Of a stretch of 64,000 bases of DNA, positions 9,984 to 23,563 are shown piece after piece. The position numbers and the translations under genes were made by a program. The notes beneath the pieces were generated by a model, which worked only from the letters and a program-made list of their open reading frames with translations, ran no database searches and was not told the origin of the DNA. Position 1 is the stretch's first letter; every line of letters begins with the position of its first letter. The stretch comes from Saxibacter everestensis (GTDB taxonomy: Bacteria; Actinomycetota; Actinomycetes; Actinomycetales; Brevibacteriaceae): NCBI RefSeq assembly GCF_025787225.1, contig NZ_CP090958.1:2590550-2654549 (forward strand), written 5' to 3'.

Positions 9984-11000
9984 TCACGCGATCCCGCGGG
10001 GTCGTGCTCGCTTACGCGCCATGACGATTCTGCGCTTAATCCCGACCGGATCCTTGAGATCGTCCCACGTGACCCGCACGATCTCCCATCCGACTTCCTG
10101 GATCGCGTTGTGCCGCCGTCGTTCCGCCTGCACAGTTCGGAACGGGTCGCTGGTGTACAGCTCCGTGTACTTCTGGTCGCCATCGATCTCGACAGCTACC
10201 CCATAGTCTTCGAAAACGAAGTCCGGGTAGAACGTGCCGATGCCCGTACGTACCGTGAACTGGGGCGTAGGCGCCGGAAGGCCGACGGCGCGAAATCCTA
10301 TCCGTGCCCTGGTCTCCGCAATCGACTCCGACCGGCCATCGCTGAACGCTATGGCCTTCCGCGCCTGGGTCGCTCCCCGGAGGCGACGCCGATCGAGCTC
10401 CGCGATCAGCATTTCTCGATGGGTCTCTTGCGCCAGCTTGCGATCGCCCGGCGCCACGCCTTGCTGGTCGAGCAGGAGTCTCAGCCCTGCATCCGCAACA
10501 GCTACTCCCGTCACAAACGAGTGAGCGCGACAGCAATCGATGATTGTCCGGGGCAGTGTCGTCACCGGAATTCCGTCGATCTCCGTCACGGCGTCGACCA
10601 GGAGGGAATGGTGCGTTCGCACGCCGACGGGATCCCGGCGGACTCGTCCTCCGGCGCTGGTCACATGGACCTCAACCTGCCTGCCGTACACCGGCAGTTC
10701 CCACAGCACCGCCGCGGATGCATGACTGATCGCCCGATGTCGGCTGCCGGATGGAATCCCGCGCAGGGCGACGGCGCGGACTTGGAGCTCATACCGTTCC
10801 CAAGGCTTCCGCCGGTCCCATTCCGATGGCAGGCAATAGATGCCCGGTCGTACCCGCAAGAGGCTTCGTGTTCGGCACCAGCGGCGGCGAGCCTTCGCAT
10901 CTACGCCGTACAGCTCCAGCTGTCCAGCTCGGACGAGTCCACCCTGCTCCGCGAACATCGCGGCCACGCCTTCTCCCAGGCTCGATTCTGTGCGGTCCAT
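9984..11000 (-). CDS. AbiEi-type wHTH plus DUF559 (Vsr-like nuclease fold) protein
   Basis: About 338 residues from ATG 11000 (ATG 11036 would add 12). The N-terminus (GGLVRAGQLELYGVDAKA, then RSLLRVRPGIYCLP) is the winged-helix domain annotated as the AbiEi antitoxin N-terminal domain. The middle resembles the same family (SHASAAVLWELPVYG, TTLPRTIIDCCRA). The C-terminus is DUF559, related to Vsr and PD-(D/E)XK nucleases: YPDFVFEDYGVAVEIDGDQK, then a basic helix and GWEIVRVTWDDL. Acidic residues in YPDF and EIDGD are candidate metal ligands. No cognate AbiEii toxin is adjacent. It is a lone gene bracketed by two copies of one palindrome. DNA binding and cleavage are inferred from fold only; the real role is unknown. 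Confidence 0.8.
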   Translation of the reverse strand: MDRTESSLGEGVAAMFAEQGGLVRAGQLELYGVDAKARRRWCRTRSLLRVRPGIYCLPSEWDRRKPWERYELQVRAVALRGIPSGSRHRAISHASAAVLWELPVYGRQVEVHVTSAGGRVRRDPVGVRTHHSLLVDAVTEIDGIPVTTLPRTIIDCCRAHSFVTGVAVADAGLRLLLDQQGVAPGDRKLAQETHREMLIAELDRRRLRGATQARKAIAFSDGRSESIAETRARIGFRAVGLPAPTPQFTVRTGIGTFYPDFVFEDYGVAVEIDGDQKYTELYTSDPFRTVQAERRRHNAIQEVGWEIVRVTWDDLKDPVGIKRRIVMARKRARPRGIA

Positions 11001-11101
11001 CCGCCCATAATCCAGGCGGCCGCAGCCGGTGGGCATAAAGCCGCCGAACTGTGGAAAGGCGGAGCGACCCCGTCAGCTGTGCCGGCAGGTTACCTCCGGG
11101 C

Positions 11102-11173
11102 CGAAACGGTCCGGTTTACGCCTGGCCATACCGGCATTTGCAGCCCACCTGGGCCACAAACCGGACCGTTTCG
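11102..11173. repeat. Palindromic repeat, right copy, at the 5' side of the DUF559 gene
   Basis: Perfect 16-bp arms CGAAACGGTCCGGTTT (11102-11117) and AAACCGGACCGTTTCG (11158-11173) enclose 40 bp. The loop contains CTGGCCA and TGGGCCA, which can pair in part. It is the same element as 9904-9971 and lies upstream of the DUF559 start, so the cassette is bounded on both sides. It also abuts the rpoC terminator. Confidence 0.85.
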
Positions 11174-11194
11174 CATCCGACTAGGGCTGGACGC

Positions 11195-11235
11195 ACAAGG
11201 GCCCCCGGACGCGTGATGCGTCCGAGGGCCCTTGT
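11195..11235 (-). terminator. rpoBC terminator
   Basis: An 18-bp stem with one mismatch (11195-11212 with 11218-11235, loop GTGAT) starts 9 bp after the rpoC stop. On the minus strand it is not followed by a long U-run, but the stem is very stable. Confidence 0.8.
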
Positions 11236-11244
11236 CATGCGCGA

Positions 11245-14200
11245 CTAACGGTAGTCGCCCAGGTCGTACTCTTCCAGCGGAATCGCCTGTCCGGCGTCCG
11301 GTCCACCGAGCGGCGAGTAACCGAAGTCAGCGTAGGCCGTGGAGTTGAACAACTCAGCCTTAGCTTCTTCGGTCGGCTCGACGACGATGTCACGGTAACG
11401 CGGCAGACCGGTTCCGGCCGGGATGAGCTTACCGAGGATGACGTTCTCCTTGAGGCCCAGCAGCGGATCGGACTTGCCTTCCATTGCCGCCTCGGTCAGA
11501 ACGCGGGTCGTCTCCTGGAACGACGCGGCCGACAGCCACGATTCAGTTGCAAGCGACGCCTTGGTAATACCCATCAGCTCGTCACGGCCTGATGCGGGCT
11601 GACCGCCCTCAGCCAGGACCCGACGGTTTTCGGCTTCGTAACGCGGACGCTCAGCGAGCTCACCCGGCAGCAGCTTGGTATCGCCGGAATCGATAACGGT
11701 GACCCGGCGAAGCATCTGACGAACGATGACCTCGATGTGCTTGTCGTGAATGCCCACGCCCTGGCTGCGGTACACGTGCTGTACCTCATCGACCAGGAAC
11801 TTCTGCACTGCACGACGGCTCAGGATACGCAGAACCTGCTTCGGATCCGCGGCTCCGTTCACCAGCTTGTCCCCGGCCTCTACGTGGTCGCCATCGGCAA
11901 CCACCAGACGGGAACGGCGTCCTACCGGGTGCGGGATCTCTTCGGAACCGTCGTCCGGGGTGACGATGATCTGCCGGACCTTGCCGGAATCATCGATCTT
12001 CACCCGGCCACGAGCCTCGGAAATCGGTGCGACACCCTTAGGCGTGCGTGCCTCGAACAGCTCGGTGACACGCGGCAGACCCTGGGTGATGTCTCCACCA
12101 TCCGAAGCCACACCACCGGTGTGGAAGGTACGCATGGTCAGCTGGGTTCCCGGCTCACCAATCGACTGGGCGGCGACCGTACCGATGGCCTCGCCGATGT
12201 CCACGAGCTTTCCGGTGGCCAGCGACCGGCCGTAGCACAGCGCGCAGGTTCCGACCTTAGAACCACAGGTCAGCACGGAGCGAACCTTAATGGTCTCAAC
12301 GCCGAGCTCGATCAGCTTGTCGATGAGCACGTCTCCGACGTCGTCGCCCGGACGGGCAACAACCTCGCCGTTGTGCTCGACATCGACGGCCAGGGTGCGG
12401 CCGTAGACACTGGACTCGACATTGTCGTCCCGGCGCAGCGAACCATCCGAGCCAACAGTGGCAATTGCCAACTCCAGACCGCGGCTGGTGGCACAGTCAC
12501 GTTCCCGCACGATGACGTCCTGCGAGACGTCCACCAGACGACGGGTCAGGTAACCCGAGTCGGCGGTACGCAGAGCGGTATCGGCAAGTCCCTTACGGGC
12601 ACCGTGGCTAGCGATGAAGTACTCAAGTACGGAAAGACCTTCACGGTAGTTCGACTTGATCGGACGCGGGATGATCTCACCCTTCGGGTTCGTCACCAGA
12701 CCACGCATACCGGCCAGCTGACGGACCTGCATCCAGTTACCGGATGCACCGGAGTTGACCAGACGCATAACCGAGTTGGATGCCGGGAAGTTGCCTTCCA
12801 TCTTCGAGGCAACCTCTTCGGTAGCGGCGGTCCAGAGCTTGATCAGCTCGGAACGACGCTCGTCATCGGTCACCGCACCCAGGTCGTACTGCGACTGGAT
12901 CTTCGCGGCCTTCTTCTCGTACTCGGCCATGATTTCCGGCTTCGAGGCCGGGCTCACGACATCCGACATGGCGATGGTGACACCTGAGCGGGTCGCCCAG
13001 TAGAAACCGGTCGCCTTGAAGTTGTCCAGGGTCGCGGCAACCTCAACCTTCGGGTACCGCTCGGCCAGGTCGTTGACGATGGCCGACAGCCGCTTCTTGT
13101 CAGTCGTCTCGTCGACGAATGAGTAGTCATCCGGAAGCGTCTCGTTGAAGATCGCGCGGCCAAGAGTGGTTTCGACCGTGACGGTCTGTCCCTCTTCCCA
13201 GCCTTCCGGTGCTTCCCAGTCGGCCGGCGGCACGAAACGGTCGATCCGGATCTTCACCTTGGCGTTGATCGAGATCTGTCCGCGGTCGAACGCCATGATC
13301 GCCTCAGCGACGGACGAGAAAGCCTCGCCCTCACCGGTGTCGCCATCGACAAGCGTGGTCAGGTGGTACAGACCGATGATCATGTCCTGCGAAGGCATGG
13401 TCACCGGACGACCGTCGGACGGCTTGAGAATGTTGTTCGACGACAGCATCAGGATTCGCGCCTCGGCCTGCGCCTCGGTGGACAGCGGCAGGTGTACTGC
13501 CATCTGATCTCCATCGAAGTCGGCGTTGAACGCCGAGCAGACCAGCGGGTGAATCTGAATTGCCTTACCTTCGACCAGCTGTGGCTCGAAAGCCTGAATA
13601 CCAAGCCGGTGCAGGGTAGGAGCACGGTTCAGCAGAACAGGGTGTTCCGTGATGACCTCTTCGAGGACATCCCAGACCTGTGGGCGCTGGCGTTCCACCA
13701 TTCGCTTGGCGCTCTTGATGTTCTGCGCGTGGTTGAGGTCGACCAGGCGCTTCATCACGAACGGCTTGAAGAGCTCCAGCGCCATCTGCTTCGGCAGACC
13801 ACACTGGTGCAGCTTCAGCTGCGGACCGACGACGATAACCGAACGGCCGGAGTAGTCGACGCGCTTACCGAGCAGGTTCTGGCGGAACCGGCCCTGCTTA
13901 CCCTTCAGCATGTCGGACAGCGACTTCAGCGGACGGTTACCCGGACCGGTGACCGGGCGGCCACGACGTCCGTTGTCGAAGAGCGAGTCAACAGCTTCCT
14001 GCAGCATGCGCTTTTCGTTGTTGACGATGATCTCCGGCGCGCCGAGATCAAGCAGACGCTTGAGCCGGTTGTTCCGGTTGATCACGCGACGGTACAGATC
14101 GTTCAGGTCCGAGGTGGCGAAGCGGCCACCATCGAGCTGGACCATCGGCCGCAGCTCCGGCGGGATCACCGGCACAGCGTCGAGAACCATACCCAGCGGG

Positions 14201-15123
14201 CTGTTTTTCGTCGTCAGGAATGCGTTGACGACCTTCAGCCGCTTCAGGGCACGGGTCTTCCGCTGGCCCTTACCGGTCGCAATCAGCTCGCGAAGCAGCT
14301 CGGACTCGGCCTGCAGGTCGAAGCTTGCAAGGCGCTTCTGGATTGCCTCGGCGCCCATCGAGCCTTCGAAGTACAGTCCGTAGCGGTCGACGAGTTCGCG
14401 GTACAGCGACTCATCGCCCTCCAGGTCGGATACCTTGAGCGACTTGAACCGGTCCCAGACCTGGTCAATGCGTTCGAGTTCTGCATCGGCACGCTTGCGC
14501 AGCCGATCCATTTCCTTCTCCGCGTCGTTCTTGACCTTCTTCTTGGCCGGGGCGTTGGCGCCGTCGGCTTCGAGCTGGGCGAGGTCCTCTTCGAGCTTGC
14601 GGGCCCGGTTCTCGATGTCGTTGTCACGACGATCGGCGAGTTCCTTCTTCTCCACATCGATCTGCGACTGCAGTGAAGGCAGATCGCGATGACGCGACTC
14701 CTCATCCACGGCCGTGATCATGTAGGCGGCGAAGTAGATGACCTTTTCGAGGTCCTTCGGCGCCAGGTCCAGCAGGTAGCCGAGGCGTGACGGCACGCCC
14801 TTGAAGTACCAGATGTGCGTGACCGGCGCGGCCAGCTCAATGTGGCCCATCCGCTCACGACGCACCTTGGCGCGGGTTACTTCCACACCGCAGCGTTCAC
14901 AGATGATGCCCTTGAACCGGACACGCTTGTACTTGCCGCAGTAGCATTCCCAGTCGCGGGTCGGGCCGAAGATCTTCTCGCAGAAGAGTCCGTCCTTTTC
15001 CGGCTTCAGGGTTCGGTAGTTGATGGTTTCGGGCTTCTTCACTTCGCCGTACGACCACTGACGGATCTCGTCTGCGGTCGCGAGGCCGATGCGCAACTCA
15101 TCAAAGAAGTTGACGTCGAGCAC
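11245..15123 (-). CDS. rpoC: RNA polymerase subunit beta'
   Basis: Catalytic subunit of RNA polymerase, 1292 residues, complete. The N-terminal zinc site is intact (Cys60, Cys62, Cys75, Cys78 in [19 protein letters not shown]). The absolutely conserved NADFDGDQ that holds the catalytic magnesium is present near residue 530, followed by the trigger-loop region and the second zinc cluster ([13 protein letters not shown]). A charged insert with coiled-coil character (about residues 150-215) is typical of actinobacteria. It follows rpoB by 78 bp and ends at a strong hairpin. Confidence 0.98.
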   Translation of the reverse strand: MLDVNFFDELRIGLATADEIRQWSYGEVKKPETINYRTLKPEKDGLFCEKIFGPTRDWECYCGKYKRVRFKGIICERCGVEVTRAKVRRERMGHIELAAPVTHIWYFKGVPSRLGYLLDLAPKDLEKVIYFAAYMITAVDEESRHRDLPSLQSQIDVEKKELADRRDNDIENRARKLEEDLAQLEADGANAPAKKKVKNDAEKEMDRLRKRADAELERIDQVWDRFKSLKVSDLEGDESLYRELVDRYGLYFEGSMGAEAIQKRLASFDLQAESELLRELIATGKGQRKTRALKRLKVVNAFLTTKNSPLGMVLDAVPVIPPELRPMVQLDGGRFATSDLNDLYRRVINRNNRLKRLLDLGAPEIIVNNEKRMLQEAVDSLFDNGRRGRPVTGPGNRPLKSLSDMLKGKQGRFRQNLLGKRVDYSGRSVIVVGPQLKLHQCGLPKQMALELFKPFVMKRLVDLNHAQNIKSAKRMVERQRPQVWDVLEEVITEHPVLLNRAPTLHRLGIQAFEPQLVEGKAIQIHPLVCSAFNADFDGDQMAVHLPLSTEAQAEARILMLSSNNILKPSDGRPVTMPSQDMIIGLYHLTTLVDGDTGEGEAFSSVAEAIMAFDRGQISINAKVKIRIDRFVPPADWEAPEGWEEGQTVTVETTLGRAIFNETLPDDYSFVDETTDKKRLSAIVNDLAERYPKVEVAATLDNFKATGFYWATRSGVTIAMSDVVSPASKPEIMAEYEKKAAKIQSQYDLGAVTDDERRSELIKLWTAATEEVASKMEGNFPASNSVMRLVNSGASGNWMQVRQLAGMRGLVTNPKGEIIPRPIKSNYREGLSVLEYFIASHGARKGLADTALRTADSGYLTRRLVDVSQDVIVRERDCATSRGLELAIATVGSDGSLRRDDNVESSVYGRTLAVDVEHNGEVVARPGDDVGDVLIDKLIELGVETIKVRSVLTCGSKVGTCALCYGRSLATGKLVDIGEAIGTVAAQSIGEPGTQLTMRTFHTGGVASDGGDITQGLPRVTELFEARTPKGVAPISEARGRVKIDDSGKVRQIIVTPDDGSEEIPHPVGRRSRLVVADGDHVEAGDKLVNGAADPKQVLRILSRRAVQKFLVDEVQHVYRSQGVGIHDKHIEVIVRQMLRRVTVIDSGDTKLLPGELAERPRYEAENRRVLAEGGQPASGRDELMGITKASLATESWLSAASFQETTRVLTEAAMEGKSDPLLGLKENVILGKLIPAGTGLPRYRDIVVEPTEEAKAELFNSTAYADFGYSPLGGPDAGQAIPLEEYDLGDYR

Positions 15124-15201
15124 GTGAGTCCTTCTCTCCTTGGCGTATATGCCAGTTTGTAGCGTTTAAGTGTGCTTGGAGGCTGTCAGAGCGTTGTCGG
15201 C

Positions 15202-18681
<3,480 letters not shown>

Positions 18682-18856
18682 GAGAGTCCTTCCAGGGCTT
18701 AAGAACTTCATTTTGCTTCGGCCGAATTGTTGCCGCAAAGTAGGCGCAAAAAAGCGACGGCTGTGCGGTTATTAGGCCTGTACGTGTTCGCACGCGGCCC
18801 ATGACACTAAGCCCACCGCTATATGAAGGCTGGAAGTTATGGGAGCGCAAAGATTA

Positions 18857-18885
18857 AGACTACACCCTCATGCCGAGCCTGTCTA
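18857..18885 (-). promoter_or_regulatory. Probable rpoBC promoter
   Basis: On the minus strand TAGACA (18885-18880) and TAGTCT (18862-18857) are exactly 17 bp apart, a good housekeeping-sigma pair. A transcript from here would carry about 165 bases of leader before the rpoB TTG. The 18682-18963 gap contains no gene. Confidence 0.45.
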
Positions 18886-18963
18886 CTTTACACCATGACC
18901 GGGCAGATGTGTCATCGCCGACACACCTAGATTGTTTTTCTCACTCGCCGTCGCGTGCTCCAG

Positions 18964-20175
18964 CTACCCTCGGTAGGACTGCAGGCCCTCGATCAGGTCA
19001 CCGTCGATGGCGCCGAAGAGCGTCTTTCCCCAGACGGTTTTCTGCGACGCATACGGCTCGTCGCCATCGTAGAGCCAGTCGGGCTCCTGCCGTGACCTCA
19101 CCGCGCTTGCGCAGTCATTGCACGCCGGCAGGCTAACTTTGCGGCCGGAATCGAGGCGGTAGTCGGCCCGGGACTCTGCTTCGCGGTGCAAGGGGTTGAA
19201 GACGCAGAGCGCGAGCGGCCCCGGCCCGCTCTTCCGGCCGGCGATCTTGCGGCCCTTCTTCTGCCGCACCGACTGGGTTGCATCGTCCGCGGCCTGTTCG
19301 GCGGAGAACAGGTCGCGCTCAGCAACCCGGATCAGCACCAGGGCCCCGGCTAGGTCGACGGTTCTGCTCGCCGCGTCGTCGACGAGCCGCGAGGCGAGGC
19401 TGTACGCATCCAGGCCGTGCACGACGGTCTCCAGAGTGTCCTCGGAGAGCCCCTGGGTCTTGAGCGCCTCAAGTCGCGCGGCCACGTGCAGCGTGTTCTG
19501 CCCGACCTGTTCGCGCAGTTCCTTGCGTTGCAGCGAACGTACGCTCGTGACCAGGGCCGAAGGCAGCCGGTATCTGCGCTTGGCCCGGTTTCTGCGCAGC
19601 GCCGCAATGCCCATGCCCGCAGCGGCGACCACAATGGCGATGCCCAGTACCCCGAGCATGACCATGCCGGCATCTGAAATCACCGGTTCACTAGGGGAGG
19701 TTTCGGCGCGCGGCTGCACAACCCCTGGCTGCATACCGCCGTCACGAAGCGCCTGCGCCTCCTGCTCTGTCAAGGTTTTCGGGTTGTTCAGCTGCTCGAG
19801 AAGCAGATTCAGCTGTTTGGCCGGTGAGCTGTCCTGAAATCCGTCGTCCCGGGCGAGCAGGATCTGGTCGTAGATAACGGATGACGTTTCGTTGTCGGTT
19901 TCGACGGCGTATGTGTTGGACCTGCCGGGCTGCAGCAGAATGTAGAGGCCGTCCTGCTGCAGGTTCGCATGCACGAAGGTGAGCAGGTCTGCGCTGTCGG
20001 CGTCTGCATCGTTCAGCGCGACGACGTACACCGGGTAGTCCAGCGACTCGCTTTTCGACCGGGCCGAGGTCAGCGCTTTGGCACCGAATGTCTCTTCGGC
20101 CCCGGGGGCGAGGTAGAAGTTGTCCGTCTTCAGCGCCTGGGCTATCTGCGCGCCCTGTTCAAGGATGCTGCTCAT
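18964..20175 (-). CDS. Membrane protein with C-terminal CxFNPxH-CxxC motif (third gene of operon)
   Basis: 403 residues, no recognised family. The N-terminal 150 residues form an alpha/beta domain with a YPVYVVALNDAD strand and repeated acidic helices. One membrane segment follows (GMVMLGVLGIAIVVAAAGMG, about residues 168-187), then a basic RRNRAKRRYR that places the C-terminal half in the cytoplasm and the N-terminal half outside. The C-terminal half is helical and ends with CVFNPLH...CNDC, a likely zinc site. The first gene of this operon has the same motif (CFFDPRH...CRGC), so the two are diverged paralogues. Its ATG overlaps the preceding stop (ATGA). It lies just upstream of the rpoB promoter. 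Function unknown. Confidence 0.75.
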   Translation of the reverse strand: MSSILEQGAQIAQALKTDNFYLAPGAEETFGAKALTSARSKSESLDYPVYVVALNDADADSADLLTFVHANLQQDGLYILLQPGRSNTYAVETDNETSSVIYDQILLARDDGFQDSSPAKQLNLLLEQLNNPKTLTEQEAQALRDGGMQPGVVQPRAETSPSEPVISDAGMVMLGVLGIAIVVAAAGMGIAALRRNRAKRRYRLPSALVTSVRSLQRKELREQVGQNTLHVAARLEALKTQGLSEDTLETVVHGLDAYSLASRLVDDAASRTVDLAGALVLIRVAERDLFSAEQAADDATQSVRQKKGRKIAGRKSGPGPLALCVFNPLHREAESRADYRLDSGRKVSLPACNDCASAVRSRQEPDWLYDGDEPYASQKTVWGKTLFGAIDGDLIEGLQSYRG

Positions 20176-20933
20176 TCTTTGACCTGCTTTCTAAAACCTC
20201 GCACCACTCCGATAACCAGGCCGGCGGGGACAAGAGCGAACAGCACCCCGATCACAAAGTCGAGCACGACGGTTTTGATCGGATATCCGAATATCCGTGG
20301 TCCCGGGTCGTCCTCTTCATTAAGCGTTGGCTTGTCCGGGTTCGGGTTCGCGGGAACTCCCTCGCTCAGCGTCGCGTTCTCGATTGCATCGATGGTGAGG
20401 GCGAGCTTCCGATTGCCGTTTTCTGAATAGAAGTCGGTATCGCTCAGCTTCGCCTCGTCTCCTTCTCGATACTCGACGTCCAGCCCGCTCGCTTCGAAAC
20501 TGGTGTCCGAGGCGTTGTGCACGACAACGACAGCATCTTTGCCCAACTCGTAGCCGATCCGGCGGGCGAGCAAATCGTTGTCCCCCTCGGACTCGTCGTA
20601 GATTTCGGTGGGCACCACCGCGACATAGATCGGCGCGTCACCGCTCAGCAGTTGGTCGCTGAGGTCTGCTTCGCCGGCTTCGGTGAGCATGATCCGCTGG
20701 GTGGGATCCACGTAGACACGATCGTCTCTCAGCTCGTCGACGATCCTTTCGATCCGGGTGGTGTCGTACTCCGGCGGCCAGTCTTCCAGCAGCTCCTGCC
20801 GTTCCTCGAGGTACTCCTTCCTCGGGGTATCAGGAAAGGTCGTCAACAGATAGCCGCTAACGCCGGTGCCCACCCCGAGACCGACCAGGGTCCAGGCCGC
20901 AACCACGGCCACCTTGCCTCCTACGCCTTTCAT
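20172..20933 (-). CDS. Two-TM membrane protein with extracytoplasmic alpha/beta domain (second gene of operon)
   Basis: 253 residues from ATG 20933, which overlaps the preceding stop (ATGA). Longer open frame upstream is antisense-type sequence. An N-terminal membrane anchor (VAVVAAWTLVGLGVGTGVSG) is followed by about 180 residues with an APIYVAVVPTEIYDESEGD strand. That pattern resembles TPM-type domains and the N-domains of both neighbours. A second membrane helix lies near the C-terminus (VVLDFVIGVLFALVPAGLVI), and the tail RGFRKQVKE is basic. Both termini should be cytoplasmic, with the middle outside. It lacks the CxF motif of its neighbours. Function unknown; probable partner of the flanking proteins. 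Confidence 0.7.
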   Translation of the reverse strand: MKGVGGKVAVVAAWTLVGLGVGTGVSGYLLTTFPDTPRKEYLEERQELLEDWPPEYDTTRIERIVDELRDDRVYVDPTQRIMLTEAGEADLSDQLLSGDAPIYVAVVPTEIYDESEGDNDLLARRIGYELGKDAVVVVHNASDTSFEASGLDVEYREGDEAKLSDTDFYSENGNRKLALTIDAIENATLSEGVPANPNPDKPTLNEEDDPGPRIFGYPIKTVVLDFVIGVLFALVPAGLVIGVVRGFRKQVKE

Positions 20934-22207
20934 CGCGAAACCCTTGTCTGATCGAGGATCGCGTCCTCGAGCGGTCGCATGCTGCCAAAGCCACAGTCGG
21001 CGTAGACGTTTCCAGAGGCGGCGAAATATGGCTGGGAACGTCGTCGAGCGAACAGCGATCGCCTGGCAACCATGAGTGCGGCCGGCTCGCCGCCATTCCT
21101 CAGCGCTGTCCGGCAGCCGCGGCACACCGGAACCGTGAGCCGGGTTCGGCCCATCCGCCAGACGCCGTCGCCAGAGGAATCCGAGTGTCGAGGGTCGAAG
21201 AAGCATGACCGCGCCGGCTCGCCGGGTTTCGGGGCTTTCGTGCCTCGTCTACCCTTCCCGCTTGGGGCAATCACGGCGGCACGTCGCTGCAGCAGGGACA
21301 TGGCCAGGAGGTCGAGCGGGTCAGTTTCCGAATCGAACTCACCGCCGGCCCGGCGCAACACGACCTCGGCGGCACGGCCGATCCGATCGATGGTCTCGAC
21401 CTGGTCGTCGGACAAACTCTCTGGCCAGGGGCCATCCACGAGCGAGCGAAGCGCCGATTCCGCTGACCTGGCTTTACTGATCAACTCCGGCGTCACACTG
21501 ATCGGCGTCGCTGCCTTCGCTGCCTTATCGCGGCGAACGCAGACCCACACCAGGGCCGCACCGAAGGCAACCCCGGTCGTGATCACACCGGGCACACCAG
21601 GATCGCCGTCATCAGGTAGGTAATAATCCAGTTCATCCAGCCGGCCGGGTGTCTTCTCGTCCGCTGGCTTCCGGTCTTCATGCCGAGGTCGGGGCGGCGC
21701 ATCCTCGCCGCGCAGATATGCCAGAAGGGCGTCGGCAGCGTATGAGGTGGTCGCAGCGACGGAGTCGGTGTCCAGCTCGTCGCGGACGTCGGGCCCGGAG
21801 AGTTCGCCGCTCTCGCCGTCGGCGTCGACGACGAAAGCGACCGACCGCCAGTTGCCGAATCCGCTCTGTACCTCTGTGAAGATGTAGCTGACCGGGCCTT
21901 CTTCGACATCGAACATGTCGCGCACTGCCCCGGCCAGGATCTGTTCCCTGGCGGAATAGTTCAGGTGGGTCTCCCCGGTTCTGCCGGCAAGCTGCGGCAA
22001 AACCGCGACGTAGCAGCGCCTGCCTTCGCCAACGACACGGGCGATCGCCGCTATGATCCGGTCCTGCTGACCGTCGGTTATCGCACCGGCGACGTTCTGG
22101 TCGACGAAGAGCGGCGACTCTTGCCAGCCCGGTGCGATGAGGCTGCGCAGGGCACGGACAGCTCGCGCTCTGGTCTCGGGAGAGTTATCGGAATCGTCGG
22201 TGCTCAC
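20930..22207 (-). CDS. Membrane protein with C-terminal CxFDPxH-CxxC motif (first gene of operon)
   Basis: About 425 residues. I start at GTG 22207, preceded by GGAGAGAG; a TTG 12 bp upstream is the alternative. The N-terminal domain (about residues 1-190) has a CYVAVLPQLAGRTGE strand like those in the two downstream genes. A single membrane segment (PGVITTGVAFGAALVWVCV) precedes basic residues, predicting N-out/C-in topology without a signal peptide. The cytoplasmic part ends with CFFDPRH, about 20 residues, then CRGC, a probable zinc site shared with the third gene. It is separated from rplL by a terminator and probably has its own promoter. Function unknown. Confidence 0.75.
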   Translation of the reverse strand: MSTDDSDNSPETRARAVRALRSLIAPGWQESPLFVDQNVAGAITDGQQDRIIAAIARVVGEGRRCYVAVLPQLAGRTGETHLNYSAREQILAGAVRDMFDVEEGPVSYIFTEVQSGFGNWRSVAFVVDADGESGELSGPDVRDELDTDSVAATTSYAADALLAYLRGEDAPPRPRHEDRKPADEKTPGRLDELDYYLPDDGDPGVPGVITTGVAFGAALVWVCVRRDKAAKAATPISVTPELISKARSAESALRSLVDGPWPESLSDDQVETIDRIGRAAEVVLRRAGGEFDSETDPLDLLAMSLLQRRAAVIAPSGKGRRGTKAPKPGEPARSCFFDPRHSDSSGDGVWRMGRTRLTVPVCRGCRTALRNGGEPAALMVARRSLFARRRSQPYFAASGNVYADCGFGSMRPLEDAILDQTRVSR

Positions 22208-22330
22208 GGCTCTCTCCAAATGGAGGGTGACCGCAGGAGGTGCACGCGGAGAGGGGGAGCATGTCTACCTTGCCTGGGGACGGGTGCAGCAAGACTGCGA
22301 TTCGAGGAAGACTCTAGCAAATCGACACGC

Positions 22331-22365
22331 AAAAGGCCGATCCGCATGAAGCGGATCGGCCTTTT
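22331..22365 (-). terminator. rplJL terminator
   Basis: Perfect 15-bp stem (22331-22345 with 22351-22365, loop ATGAA) flanked by A4/T4, about 50 bp after the rplL stop. It separates rplJL from the unknown operon and from rpoBC. Confidence 0.85.
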
Positions 22366-22416
22366 GCCGGTCACCATCCCGGGATCCGGGATCCCAGAAG
22401 TGGCGACTTAAGGGAA

Positions 22417-22803
22417 CTACTTGAGGGTAACCGAAGCGCCGGCGCCTTCGAGCTGTGCCTTTGCCTTCTCGGCGGTGTCCTTGTCGACGCCTTCAAGAAC
22501 GGCCTTAGGAGCACCATCGACCAGGTCTTTGGCTTCCTTCAGACCCAGGGAGGTCAGCGCGCGAACTTCCTTAATAACCGGAACCTTCTTCTCGCCGGCT
22601 GCTTCGAGAACGACGTCGAATTCGGTCTTCTCTTCCTCAACAGCAGCTTCGCCGCCGCCTGCAGCGGCCGGACCGGCAACTGCGACAGGAGCAGCAGCGG
22701 TTACTTCGAAGACCTCTTCGAACTTCTTGACGAACTCGGAGAGCTCAATCAGGGAGAGTTCCTTGAAGCCGTCGAGCAGCTCGTCAGTTGTGAGCTTCGC
22801 CAT
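22417..22803 (-). CDS. rplL: 50S ribosomal protein L7/L12
   Basis: Stalk protein that recruits translation GTPases. 128 residues: N-terminal dimerisation helices ([16 protein letters not shown]), an Ala/Gly hinge, and the C-terminal factor-binding domain with [20 protein letters not shown]. It follows rplJ by 98 bp and ends in a strong terminator. Confidence 0.98.
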   Translation of the reverse strand: MAKLTTDELLDGFKELSLIELSEFVKKFEEVFEVTAAAPVAVAGPAAAGGGEAAVEEEKTEFDVVLEAAGEKKVPVIKEVRALTSLGLKEAKDLVDGAPKAVLEGVDKDTAEKAKAQLEGAGASVTLK

Positions 22804-22901
22804 GGTGGCGTGTCCTTCCTTAAGTGGCTCGTTGAGCCAGGTGTCTTAAGCGGAGCGAATAACCCCGCAGTTTGTGTTTCGCAGATTGACCGGGTCGAGG
22901 G

Positions 22902-23513
22902 TTACGCCTCGGCCGGAGCCTCCGCTGGGGTTTCCGCAGCTTCGGCCGCAGGAGCGGCGTCGGCAGCCTCGGGCGAAGCCTCGGCAGCAGCGCCGCCGTC
23001 TTCTTCGACCTTGGCCCGCAGGGCGTCGACGGTACGAACCGCCTGCGCCATTGGGGCGGTGAACAAGTACGCGGCCTGGAACAGGCCGGCCTTGAATGCG
23101 CCAGCCAGCTTGGCAAGCAGCACCTCGCGCGACTCAAGGTCGGCGAGCTTGTTGATGTCCTCACCCGTAAGCGCGGCACCATCGAGGTAACCGGCCTTGA
23201 TCACGAGCTGAGGGTTGGCCTTGGCAAAGTCACGCAGTGCCTTCGCGGCGTCAACGGGGTCGCCGTCAACGAAAGCAATCGCAGTCGGGCCGGAGAGCTG
23301 GTCATCGAATGCGTCGATGTTTGCTTCTTTGGCCGCGATTGCGGTCAGCGTGTTCTTTACCACGGCGTAGGAGACGGACTCACCAAGTGAGCCGCGCAGC
23401 TGCTTGAGCTGAGCGACGGTGAGCCCGCGATACTCGGTCAGCACGACGGCGTTAGAGCTACGGAACTTGTCCGCGAGCTCTGCGACCGCGGCTGCCTTGT
23501 CAGGCCTCGCCAT
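22902..23513 (-). CDS. rplJ: 50S ribosomal protein L10
   Basis: Base of the L7/L12 stalk. The ATG at 23513 ([18 protein letters not shown]) follows GAAAGGA and gives 203 residues. The conserved [15 protein letters not shown] segment is present, and the Ala/Glu-rich C-terminal tail (about residues 170-203) is longer than in E. coli, as is common in actinobacteria. It is probably autoregulated through the leader at 23514-23640. Confidence 0.97.
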   Translation of the reverse strand: MARPDKAAAVAELADKFRSSNAVVLTEYRGLTVAQLKQLRGSLGESVSYAVVKNTLTAIAAKEANIDAFDDQLSGPTAIAFVDGDPVDAAKALRDFAKANPQLVIKAGYLDGAALTGEDINKLADLESREVLLAKLAGAFKAGLFQAAYLFTAPMAQAVRTVDALRAKVEEDGGAAAEASPEAADAAPAAEAAETPAEAPAEA

Positions 23514-23563
23514 GGCATTCCTTTCGTAGTGTCGGCCTGCTTGTTCAGCTGACCCCCCAAACG

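Noticed and set aside
9984-11000. Complete AbiE toxin-antitoxin system
   Set aside because: No AbiEii nucleotidyltransferase is adjacent; only the antitoxin-like N-domain is present, fused to DUF559.
10110-11216. 368-codon plus-strand frame opposite the DUF559 gene
   Set aside because: The minus-strand protein has clear domains; this frame is its antisense shadow and runs through the palindrome.
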